Shown here piece after piece: positions 18,901 to 26,193 of a stretch of 36,972 bases of DNA. Position 1 is the stretch's first letter. Every line of letters begins with the position of its first letter. The DNA is taken from positions 1-36,972 of the forward strand of contig JAIXTY010000093.1 of assembly GCA_027483705.1 (NCBI GenBank), read 5' to 3'. A model generated the notes under the pieces. That model was not told the origin of the DNA and searched no databases. It saw nothing but the letters and a program-made list of their open reading frames with translations. Position numbers and translations under genes: made by a program. The DNA is from Rubrivivax sp. Lineage in GTDB: Bacteria; Pseudomonadota; Gammaproteobacteria; Burkholderiales; Burkholderiaceae_C.

Positions 18901-19517
18901 GCGTGCGGATGGGTGCGCAGCAGCTCGGCCATGCGGTCGCGGGCCGCATACGGGCTCGATGCCAGGAACTCCATGCGCTTGCCGCGGAAGAAGGCCCGCG
19001 GGTCGCGCTGCGACATCGGGCGCAGTCGGCGGAAGGTCTGCAGGTCGGCGCAGAAGGGCAGGTAGGTGATCGGCAGCTGCAGCCCCAGCGCGCGCAGCCA
19101 CTCGACGTCGCCCTCGTGGTTGCAGGCGACATGCGTCAGCACCTCGGCGGCCGAGACCGCGGCCGCGGCGAAAAGCGAGACGAGCTGCGGATCCTGGCGG
19201 ATCCAGTCGGCTGCGAGGTGTTCCTGGAAGATGCCGATGCGCGGGCCGCGGTGGGCGCGGAGCGCGCGGCGCATCGCCGGATCCTGGTGCAGCGGCTGCG
19301 AGTGCCAGTCGAAGCCGCACAGCAGCAGCGGCTCGCTGCCGCCGGCGCAGAGGCGGGCCGCGAGGCCGTCGTCGTCCTGCACGGCCGGCGCGCCCCAGTC
19401 GGCGCGAGGCCGATAGACCGTGCAGTCCAGGCCGAGGGCGCGCACGCCGGCTTCGTAGGTCTCGAGGCTGCTCCAGCCGTGCTGGCCGGTGGCCTGTGCG
19501 ACGATGATCACTCCCAT
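15918..19517 (-). CDS. Three-domain glycosyltransferase (CgeB-like, GT4, GT2)
   Basis: A 1199-residue polypeptide carrying three glycosyltransferase modules. Residues 1-345 are a CgeB-like GT-B domain (GIFQEHLAADWI, NLPSVSDSLTCRPFEVLGCGG). Residues 365-745 are a GT4 domain (ILVDLVFYQYANTGIAQVW, LLVHDCIPERLNP, VGERVGYRGYKNVETL, SRIEGFGLPPGEAAMCG with E-x7-E at 650-658). Residues 800-1035 are a GT2-type domain with VLLIDSASPD, SNANLDDRHRKDFF (NLDD at 883-886 in the DxD position) and GDYDFWCRIA. Residues 1040-1199 form a tail I cannot assign. The start is the ATG at 19517 (MGVIIVAQ); the upstream codons are not family-like. A fused enzyme of this kind may add several sugars in order. The GT2 module is paralogous to the last module of the 22471-26193 product. 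Confidence 0.88.
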   Translation of the reverse strand: MGVIIVAQATGQHGWSSLETYEAGVRALGLDCTVYRPRADWGAPAVQDDDGLAARLCAGGSEPLLLCGFDWHSQPLHQDPAMRRALRAHRGPRIGIFQEHLAADWIRQDPQLVSLFAAAAVSAAEVLTHVACNHEGDVEWLRALGLQLPITYLPFCADLQTFRRLRPMSQRDPRAFFRGKRMEFLASSPYAARDRMAELLRTHPHAVVADLQPAALLDREAMIRRYVEDLNHYRIQLNLPSVSDSLTCRPFEVLGCGGTLVQTEPEGEVSRALLPPDCYVPIDRRRPPSVVEAIDELRRHPAQAERLAERGHALVAGGHGAERRVSQLLGWATGALGESELVRQLTGRATTVATAAPATHADRAAGQPHILVDLVFYQYANTGIAQVWNRLLAEWAASGYARHVTLGVRRQSRYAPPAAVMSAFATVELPVHRFEGDAEQVQAACDAIGATLFMSTYYSRPTRTRSMLLVHDCIPERLNPACFAEPDWREKREAIEAASAYACVSEATARDLRECYATAVGTRPVYVAPNEFATRFAPADAPAREAFVQRAGLRREFLVVVGERVGYRGYKNVETLCRALGGLANAQPALAARYSLLFVGGAERGDSLSLEPALERHLRAWHLRRLTLDDEAIVTALSAATFLLYPSRIEGFGLPPGEAAMCGTPTIAWDTPINREIYGEDLAYLRDGDEAALGRQLSVYLEQAATWRQTARRLGERLRQQRAQRGGASQSGTLLECALLHAQRDLDLAAPGHEPVLFDAHPSQRAAWLQRLLERHPANRGVAGLGFGQEPLDSAALVSMYRGAEFVVGCVEDLIGQTAFEQGRMEVLLIDSASPDHEHRLVREHIRRHPNLLYVRSVDRESLYRAWNRGACVSQARYLSNANLDDRHRKDFFERLANDLDRHADVELVYPAQYLTSHANEPFSDHEPVRSWAWPDYTLDQLRIGNHVGSQPMWRRSLHQRIGWFEERYRIAGDYDFWCRIAHRAGPLKLHPVHVGLYYFNGTGIEHGDPLRSEVEVAEICRRYGIRKNYEVSQADVERAAQAAAQAPAKRELEDLQYNGMTLEREINVWIDAGRGLPDAMAIADTVLSQSVANQHRLRVVLVDRRWTEAQRREVQDRVLAPLARDFTAARDWLADDFAQPGVCTVRLHAALPADRGYLERAMRTLYEGRGDTMAMRHGERAVGSLSRSAPVARAEVFA

Positions 19518-19580
19518 CGGGCGATTATCGACTGCCCGGCCCGGGCATCCCGGGCGGCGCACCGCACCGCTGCGGGCCGC

Positions 19581-21626
19581 TCACGGGCTGGCCGTGGCCC
19601 AGCGGCAGGCCTTCGTCGGAACGCTGCCGCTGCCGCCGCCGGCCCAGCGTTCGGCGGTGCAGGCCATGGCCTGCAGCGCCAGCGGCGAGAAGCCCGCACG
19701 CACGAGCGGAGCCGTGGGGTCGAGCGCGAAGTCGGTGGCGAGGCGACGCTTCCCGATCGGGCCGGGCACCTCGAATCGCAGGTCGGCCGGACCGAAGCGC
19801 CGGTCGACCTCCAGCGGCACGCCCTCTTCGATGCGATCGGCGGCATCGTCGGCCACGGCGTTGCGCCGCGCGACGTTGCCCAGCGGCTCGCCCGGCCGGT
19901 CCTTCAGCAGCCCGGGCAGGGCCGGGTAGCGGCGCGCGTGGGCCGAGCCGGCGGCGGCCAGCGCCTGCAGCGTGCGCTGCAGAACGCCGTCGGGGTCGTC
20001 GGTGAGCGCGCGCTGCCAGGTGCGGCCGCGCCGGTCCACGTGCAGCGGCGGGGCGCTGGCGACGAAGAAGTTGTTGTCGACGAGGTTGTCGCGGCCGCCG
20101 CCGATGAACACCGGCTGGTCGACGTTCACGAACAGATTGCCCAGCACCGTGATGCCGCTGGCCTGGTCGTCGAGGTAGACGCCGAGCGAGCCCCAGCGCC
20201 CGGGGCCGCGGATGTCGTGCAGGTGGTTGTGCCGGATCACGTGGCCGCGGGCCGTCCAGTCGCGCCCGGTGTAGATGGCGCCGACGTCGCCGGTCTCCTG
20301 CGCGACCTCATGCACGACGTTGAACTCGAACAGGTGGTCGTTGCCGCTGAAGACGATGGCAGCGTGCGGCAGCTCCGCGATCAGGTTGCCGCGCACGACC
20401 TGGCCGACGCCACCCACCTCGATGGCCGGGCGGTAGGTGCGCAGCCAGCGGTTGAGGCGCCGCAGGCGGTTGCCCTCGGCCAGCAGGCCGGCCGCCTGCA
20501 GCGTCTGTCGGTCGCCGGCCCACAGCGCGATGCCTCCCTGCCCGGTGTCGTGGATGTCGCAGTCGACGATGGCGTGCGCCACGCCCGACAGCCAGGCGGC
20601 GCGGCCGCCGACGTTGCGGATGTGCAGACGCTCGACGCGCACGTCGCGGCCGCCCGTCACCACCAGCGCATCGCTGCGCGAGCCTTCCAGCGTGAGGCCG
20701 ATCACGCGCACATGGCTGGCACCGTCGATGCGCAGCACGTGCAGGCCGTCCGACACCACATCGGCGCCGGTGGCCGCATCGGGCGGCCAGAACAGCAACC
20801 GCGAGCCGGCCTCGTCGAGGGCCCATTCGCCAGGGCGGTCGAGCAGCGCGGGCAGCTGCACCAGCCGGACGCGCTGGCCCGCAACGGCCCCGTAGCGGGG
20901 GGCGGCGCCGTCGAGCTGGAACTGGCCAGCCGGGGCGTCGACGCTGCGCAGGCCGATCCACTCATCGGCCCAGTCCCGGCCCCAGTAGCCGTGCAGCCAG
21001 CCCGCCGTCGCGGTGGCGCCGTCCAGCGCCGGCGCGCCGCGCAGCACCACGCGCCGACCCTCGTCCAGCACCTCGCTGATCAACGCGAAGCCGGTGTCCG
21101 GCCACGCGGCCACCGGCATCGGCTGTCCGTCGTGGAAGAGGTCGGTCGGCGCGGGCGCATCCGGCCAGCCCTGCCCATGCCGCGTGCCGCGCGCCCAGAA
21201 GCGCGCGCCGGGCACACGCGCCTGGCGGACGTGCGGCCGCGCGGCGGCCGGCAACAGCGCCCGCAGGTCCGCGTCCGGTTCCTGCCAGGCCTCGACGGGC
21301 CTCGCCGCGCTGAGCACGGTGCGGCCGTCGGGCGCGCCCACGATCGACAGCGGTGCGCCCGGCGTGCCGCCGTGCCGCGCACCGATCGTCACGGGGGCCG
21401 CCAGCCACAGCCGGCCCGGCGGCAGCTGCAGCGTCACGCCGGTCTCGGGCCAACCGCCTTGCCGCAGCGCCGCCACGGCCTCTAGTGCGGGACCCAGCGT
21501 AGCGAACGAGCGCGTCGGCTGCCCGGTGACCTGCAGCTCGAACTCGGTGGCCGGTGCAGACCCGGTCGCCCCGGCGAGCGCGATCAGGCCCATCCATGCA
21601 GCGCCCGACCACCGGGCGCGCCTCAT
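19581..21626 (-). CDS. Secreted right-handed parallel beta-helix protein
   Basis: This 681-residue protein begins with a Sec signal peptide: RR near the start, hydrophobic residues 8-23, and probable signal peptidase I cleavage after APA (residues 24-26). Residues 298-525 show short Val/Ile/Asn-rich repeats such as VRVIGLTLEGSRSDALVV, AIVDCDIHDTGQGGIALW, VIRHNHLHDIRGPG and ITVLGNLFVN, typical of beta-helix coils of pectate-lyase-like and mannuronan-epimerase-like proteins. A distinct N-terminal part (30-290) includes WGRDWADEWIGL. It should act in the periplasm or outside the cell. Within this locus it is a candidate lyase, epimerase or modifying enzyme for the exported glycan, but no catalytic triad can be assigned by eye. 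The ATG overlaps the sulfotransferase stop by one base (TGATG). Confidence 0.83.
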   Translation of the reverse strand: MRRARWSGAAWMGLIALAGATGSAPATEFELQVTGQPTRSFATLGPALEAVAALRQGGWPETGVTLQLPPGRLWLAAPVTIGARHGGTPGAPLSIVGAPDGRTVLSAARPVEAWQEPDADLRALLPAAARPHVRQARVPGARFWARGTRHGQGWPDAPAPTDLFHDGQPMPVAAWPDTGFALISEVLDEGRRVVLRGAPALDGATATAGWLHGYWGRDWADEWIGLRSVDAPAGQFQLDGAAPRYGAVAGQRVRLVQLPALLDRPGEWALDEAGSRLLFWPPDAATGADVVSDGLHVLRIDGASHVRVIGLTLEGSRSDALVVTGGRDVRVERLHIRNVGGRAAWLSGVAHAIVDCDIHDTGQGGIALWAGDRQTLQAAGLLAEGNRLRRLNRWLRTYRPAIEVGGVGQVVRGNLIAELPHAAIVFSGNDHLFEFNVVHEVAQETGDVGAIYTGRDWTARGHVIRHNHLHDIRGPGRWGSLGVYLDDQASGITVLGNLFVNVDQPVFIGGGRDNLVDNNFFVASAPPLHVDRRGRTWQRALTDDPDGVLQRTLQALAAAGSAHARRYPALPGLLKDRPGEPLGNVARRNAVADDAADRIEEGVPLEVDRRFGPADLRFEVPGPIGKRRLATDFALDPTAPLVRAGFSPLALQAMACTAERWAGGGSGSVPTKACRWATASP

Positions 21627-22474
21627 CAATCCTCCAGGTAGGTGGCGAAGGGCGTGCCGCGGAGCGTGCGCTCGACCTCGTCGAAGTTCTCGATGAGCTC
21701 GCGCAAGGGCCATGCGTTCTGGCGCACCAGGTCCACTGCGGCCGCTGGCCGGGCGGGGTCCAGCGCGAGAAACTCCACCACCTTGGCATAGGCGACGAGG
21801 GGATCTCGCTCAATGTGGTCTTCGTAGGTCAACCAAAGCGTGTCTTGTGGCTGCAGCGCGCTGTTCCACTCGGGTGTGAGTGTCTGGCGGAAGTAGAGCA
21901 GCCACTCCATCAGGGTGCCGCGGGTGAAGCCGATGTCGAAGTCGATGACCAGGTTCACGTCGATGTGGACACGATTTGGACGATCACTGGGCTGCGTCGT
22001 GTGCCAGACGCCCGTGCGTTGCGACACGAGCGAGGACACGTAGCGCCGCAGTGGGTTGAGCCGCACCAGTGAGATGAAGCGCTGGACGCCGGCGTCGCGA
22101 AAGCGGGCGATGGCCTCGCCCAATGGCGCACCGCATCCGGGTTGGAAAGGCTTGTACTCGAACAGATAGACGCTGGCGTCCCGCGTCGGCGGTCCCTTCA
22201 GGTAGGGTTGCGGCAGCTCCAGGCGCCGCTCGAACAGCTGCTGGTAGCGGGCCACATAGTCAACCCGGTCCCACCACTCTTCGCCCGGATAGACCTGGGT
22301 GTTGTGGATCTCGCCGGCAGCTAGCAGATCCTGCGCCGTGAGCAGCGAGGCCAGCACCGTGCTGCCGACACGGCCGCAGTGCATCATCATGCAAGGCACC
22401 GGCGCAACGGCGTTGGCCAAGCCGGACGCCTCTGCGCGAGTGCCTGAGGTGGGTGATGAGTTTTGATCAGTCAT
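21626..22474 (-). CDS. Sulfotransferase
   Basis: The 282-residue product carries the two PAPS-binding signatures of sulfotransferases. The 5'-phosphosulfate loop is HCGRVGSTVLASLL (32-45, replacing the common PKSGTTWL/GRSGSTLL form). The 3'-phosphate-binding segment is RLNPLRRYVSSLVSQ (138-152), with the conserved Arg and Ser spaced as expected. WLTYEDHIERDPLVAYAKVVEFLAL matches the helical region that follows. The reaction would be transfer of sulfate from PAPS to a sugar hydroxyl of the glycan. The ATG overlaps the upstream glycosyltransferase stop (ATGA at 22471-22474). A truncated cysD lies at the left edge of the window. GC content is visibly lower than in neighbours (about 57% in one 60-base sample), suggesting separate acquisition. 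Substrate position is unknown. Confidence 0.85.
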   Translation of the reverse strand: MTDQNSSPTSGTRAEASGLANAVAPVPCMMMHCGRVGSTVLASLLTAQDLLAAGEIHNTQVYPGEEWWDRVDYVARYQQLFERRLELPQPYLKGPPTRDASVYLFEYKPFQPGCGAPLGEAIARFRDAGVQRFISLVRLNPLRRYVSSLVSQRTGVWHTTQPSDRPNRVHIDVNLVIDFDIGFTRGTLMEWLLYFRQTLTPEWNSALQPQDTLWLTYEDHIERDPLVAYAKVVEFLALDPARPAAAVDLVRQNAWPLRELIENFDEVERTLRGTPFATYLED

Positions 22475-25400
22475 TGCTTGATGACACGGTCCTGCCACAC
22501 GCCGATGAGCTCGGCAATGATGTGGCGCTCCTTGGCACCGTCGGCATCGTTGCGCCGGTTGTGGGATGACGGGTTGAAGAAGTAGCGCCCCCAGGCCTGT
22601 GGGTCGAGCGCGAAGCGTTCCCCCGCGCGACCGAGCGCCAGCCAGAAGGCCCAGTCGGCGCTGGTGCCGTAGCGCTCCTCGTCGAACCAGCCGTGGCGCT
22701 CGTGCAGGCTGCGCCGCCACACTGGCATGCAATGCAGCATGTTCTGCGAGAAGACGGTGCCGTCCTCTGCACGCCGGAACAGCTCGTCGTAGCCGAACTC
22801 GCGCAGGCCGGGCTCGCCGAACCAGGTTTCGTTGGGCAGGAGATCGAACCAGCCGCCCTGCTCGTCGCTGCCCACCACCGTGAGCGCGCCGCAGGCCGCC
22901 GCGAGGTCGCCACGGGCCTCGAGCAGCTCGGCCAGCCGCAGGCTGTGATCCGGGCTGCGACGGTCGTCGAGGTTGGCATTGCTGACCAGCGGGGCGCGCG
23001 CGTGCTCGATGGCCATGCGCCAGCAGTTGTAGAGGCCTGGGTCGCGGTCGGGCCTGAGCACGAGGAAGCGCCGGGCGGCGGCCGGGTGGCGGGCCAGGAA
23101 GTCGTCCACGACGGCGGCATCGGCGTCGGCGCCGTGGCCGTTGGCGTCGACGATGATCACCTCGCCGTCGACCCGGTCGGCCGCGGCCGCCACGTTCTCC
23201 AGGTAGCCGGCGGTGTGCACGCCACCACGGAACATCGATGTCACGAAGGCCACGCGCGGCGTGGTGCCGATCACGGCCGCGGCGACCGGCCGCAGCACCT
23301 GAGTGCCGTCGATGTCGGGAAGGAAAGGCAGGACCAGGCGGCGCTCCGCAAGCCACTCGGGCAGAGAGCCCAGCAGGGCGCGCAGGTCGGTCCAGTGGGG
23401 CACGCTGTGGCGTTCGAGCGCCTGCAGCATCATCAGCGTAGACGAGGTGTCCTGCGGGGGCAGCAGGTCGACGCGCAGTTCACTCGCCGCGCCATCGGCC
23501 AGCGCGCGCGCGAGGCAGGCGACGAAGCCGTCGAGCCCGTCGGTGTACAGCGCCTGCAGCCACTCACTGGCCTCGCGGACGCGGTGCTCGACGTGCGCGG
23601 GGTCCGGGGCTGGAGGCGGCGATCCGGGTGCTTCGGCAATGTCCACCAACAGCGGCCACAGACCCTCGGCGAGCTTGACGCGGGCGAGCAGTTGGCCGAA
23701 CGGGCCGGCGGCGTCCTGGGGGCGCAGGCGCACGATGAGGTGCCATCGCGGCTGCATCCACTGCGCCTGCCGGCCCAGCAGCCACACACACAGCAGTCCG
23801 GCCAGGCTAGGTGGCCCGCCGGCAAGGTCGACGCTCAGGGAGCGGGGCTTCCATGCGACGACGTGGCTGCCTTCGGGCGTCAGGGGCAACTGGTGGGTCG
23901 TGCACCAGGGTACCCCCTTGACCGGATCGGGATCCCCCCAACGCCGCGACTCGGCGGCGTAGAGGCCCTCCAGATACTCGCGTTGCGCGAGCTTCTTGGT
24001 GTCCGACGAGTTGAATCGAGCGTCGTGCACATGGAACAGGTGCGTGTCCAGGCATGGATTTGACACCCGCACGCCGGGCCGTCGCCCCAGGCGACCGTTG
24101 ACGAAGGAGTCGCAGTAGAACGTTCCGATGGGGTAGTCCAGCTCGTGGCCGGCAGAGAACGGCGTCCTCACGATCCACGCGTCGGCGGAAAAGATGTTCG
24201 GTGTGCCGGCAGCGCTGCGGATCAGGGGTGCAGCGCCGGCACCGGCCGGCAGCTCCCGACGGCTCAGCACCGCGACGTGGTCATGCGCCAGCAGGCCGTT
24301 CAGCGGTTCCAGCGTGGCATCGAACACCACGTCGGCGTTGGCCACCGCCAGCAGCCTGTCGTCGCGCAGCATCGATTGCTGGGCCACGAGATCGGCCAGG
24401 CTCGGCCTGCTGGCCGCAGGGGCGACCAGCCATCGGGTCGATGTCAGGGCCAGTGCCTCGCGCAACCTCGACAGCGCCTTCAGCATCAAGCCGCTCCCGT
24501 GTTCGTAGACCACGATGATGGTCTCGAACACGCGGCTGTTCAGTGCCAGGCAGGCCAAGTACTCGGTGACCCGGATCAGGTTGCGATCGTCGAAGAGGCT
24601 GGTGACCAGCACGCTTCCGATCACTGGCGCTGCGGGCAGGCGGTAGCTGGTGCCGAGTCGCGCCTCAACCTCGCGGCCCAGCTCTAGTGCATCCTGCGCG
24701 ACAGATTCGTCGTCTATGCGCCAGCGCGTGCAGGGTGCCTGGGCGTCGCACACGGTGTCGGCCAGTTGGCGCAGATGGGCGCGAGGCTGTGCACCCACCA
24801 CGGCTCCGATGGCGTCGAGCAGCGCGCCCGAGGCATGCAGGCCATGGGCGAGGTCGTCCTCGTCGGCGGCCTCCGGCCGGAAGCCGTCATCCTCGAGGAT
24901 GACGAGGGATCTGGGCAGCTCAGGGTGGTGCGCCCTCAAAGACTGCAGTGTCTGCCTGACGGCGTCGCGCCAGATGGGATCGGCCACACGAAGCAGGTGT
25001 ACGCCACGTTTCTGCCTGATCTGCTCACCCAGGCGTGTGCACAGGCCGCGGCGGTCGGCCTGTCGCATCAGGCGCGCCAGTTCCAGGCTATCGGGATGCG
25101 GCCAGGTCTCCGGTGGCAGCACCGGTTCGAGCCAGGACATGATGACGCGGGCGGCGATCGTCTCAGCCAGCACGCGTTGACCCGGAGCGTGGCTCGGTCG
25201 GACGGTGCGGCGCCGGGCGACCCAATGGCTGGCCTCGAGCGGCACGATCTCGTAGTCCTGGGTCCACTGGCGCGAACTCCACTCCGGCAGCGTGGCGGTT
25301 TGGAAGCGATTGACCTGGTTCTCGTGCTCCGTGGGCGCGAAGTTGCCGTAGCGCCTGACCGGCTGGATGTCCTGGTGGGCGATGCGCTCGCCGTCTTCCT

Positions 25401-26193
25401 GCTCGAGATGGCGCAGGCTGCCGAGCACCAGCAGCCGCCCGGCCAGCCCCTGGCCTGACGACAGGCGCATGTACAGGTCGGAGTCGTCCCAGCCGTAGGT
25501 GAGGATGCGTTCGTCGTAGTAGCCGACTTCGCGCAGGTCGGTCTTCATCGCGCCAAAGCTGCCGTTGACGAAGATCTGGTCGTGCGCGCCGCTGTCGATG
25601 GCCGACTTCCAGAAGCCCCGCACGAACTCGCCGGGGCCGAAGTGGTTGGCCTCGAAGAAGTGCGGTTCCAGCTGGATGTCGGCATCCAGCTTGTAGAGCC
25701 GCTCGTGCCGCGCCAGTCGCAGGCCGAGGTTGAAGGCGTGAGACAGGATCCACCGCGGTTCGTCGTCGACACGCACGACGCGCAGGCGCGGGTCGCGCAG
25801 GTGCTGCACCATCGGCCACAGCGGGTCGGTCGACGACCAGTCGACGATCAGGATCTCGTCGACGGGCGAGGCCAGCCAGCTCGGCAGCACGCGCAGCAGG
25901 TTGGCCTGGCGGTTCATGCAGGCCCCGACGATGGAGATGCCCGGCAAGGGCGGCCCGTGGTCGACGTCGAGCAGCTTGAACGCCTCGTGGCGCGTCTCGG
26001 CCAGCTGCCGGCCCTGGCTCTCGAGCAGGACTGCGGCGCGGCGGCCCAGTTCGGCGTGCAGCGCGGCCGCCGGGGCGTCCAGCGAGGCCGGGCTCAGCCG
26101 GGCCAGGCTGGCCATGGCCTCGTGCGGCTGCCGCCGCCGCAAGGCGACGAGGCACTCGTCGAAGAGCTGGCTGGTCAGGGGCTTTGGATTCAT
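22471..26193 (-). CDS. Multi-domain GT2 glycosyltransferase (1240 residues)
   Basis: Three transferase-like modules are visible. Residues 85-270 form a GT2 domain (GISIVGACMNRQANLLRVL, LIVDWSSTDP, KLDADIQL with DAD at 170-172) followed by YGWDDSDLYMRL (233-244), a galactosyltransferase-type C-terminal motif. Residues 525-725 hold a second GT-A-like domain (SVLVTSLFDDRNLIRVTEYL, ETIIVVYEHGSG, AVANADVVFD with NADVVFD at 619-625). Residues 980-1235 hold a third (RVAFVTSMFRGG, EVIIVDANGHG, SNANLDDRRSPDHSLRL, CMPVWRRSLHERHGWFDEERYG). The third is clearly related to the last module of the 15918-19517 product. Residues 770-970 contain no recognisable domain. It sits between the FkbM and sulfotransferase genes with 4-base overlaps at both ends. 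It is probably a polymerising or repeat-unit enzyme of the glycan. Confidence 0.88.
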   Translation of the reverse strand: MNPKPLTSQLFDECLVALRRRQPHEAMASLARLSPASLDAPAAALHAELGRRAAVLLESQGRQLAETRHEAFKLLDVDHGPPLPGISIVGACMNRQANLLRVLPSWLASPVDEILIVDWSSTDPLWPMVQHLRDPRLRVVRVDDEPRWILSHAFNLGLRLARHERLYKLDADIQLEPHFFEANHFGPGEFVRGFWKSAIDSGAHDQIFVNGSFGAMKTDLREVGYYDERILTYGWDDSDLYMRLSSGQGLAGRLLVLGSLRHLEQEDGERIAHQDIQPVRRYGNFAPTEHENQVNRFQTATLPEWSSRQWTQDYEIVPLEASHWVARRRTVRPSHAPGQRVLAETIAARVIMSWLEPVLPPETWPHPDSLELARLMRQADRRGLCTRLGEQIRQKRGVHLLRVADPIWRDAVRQTLQSLRAHHPELPRSLVILEDDGFRPEAADEDDLAHGLHASGALLDAIGAVVGAQPRAHLRQLADTVCDAQAPCTRWRIDDESVAQDALELGREVEARLGTSYRLPAAPVIGSVLVTSLFDDRNLIRVTEYLACLALNSRVFETIIVVYEHGSGLMLKALSRLREALALTSTRWLVAPAASRPSLADLVAQQSMLRDDRLLAVANADVVFDATLEPLNGLLAHDHVAVLSRRELPAGAGAAPLIRSAAGTPNIFSADAWIVRTPFSAGHELDYPIGTFYCDSFVNGRLGRRPGVRVSNPCLDTHLFHVHDARFNSSDTKKLAQREYLEGLYAAESRRWGDPDPVKGVPWCTTHQLPLTPEGSHVVAWKPRSLSVDLAGGPPSLAGLLCVWLLGRQAQWMQPRWHLIVRLRPQDAAGPFGQLLARVKLAEGLWPLLVDIAEAPGSPPPAPDPAHVEHRVREASEWLQALYTDGLDGFVACLARALADGAASELRVDLLPPQDTSSTLMMLQALERHSVPHWTDLRALLGSLPEWLAERRLVLPFLPDIDGTQVLRPVAAAVIGTTPRVAFVTSMFRGGVHTAGYLENVAAAADRVDGEVIIVDANGHGADADAAVVDDFLARHPAAARRFLVLRPDRDPGLYNCWRMAIEHARAPLVSNANLDDRRSPDHSLRLAELLEARGDLAAACGALTVVGSDEQGGWFDLLPNETWFGEPGLREFGYDELFRRAEDGTVFSQNMLHCMPVWRRSLHERHGWFDEERYGTSADWAFWLALGRAGERFALDPQAWGRYFFNPSSHNRRNDADGAKERHIIAELIGVWQDRVIKQ

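Noticed and set aside
15891..21485. A very long open frame (1864 codons) on the plus strand, antisense to two genes.
   Set aside because: It is antisense to the three-domain glycosyltransferase and the beta-helix gene. Its sequence is Arg/His/Gln/Val-rich with no domain motifs, as expected of a mirror frame in high-GC DNA with strong third-position bias.
21626..23356. Upstream extension of the sulfotransferase frame to 23356.
   Set aside because: The extra sequence is an Arg/Gly-rich shadow of the 22471-26193 glycosyltransferase; the ATG at 22474 with ATGA overlap fits better.
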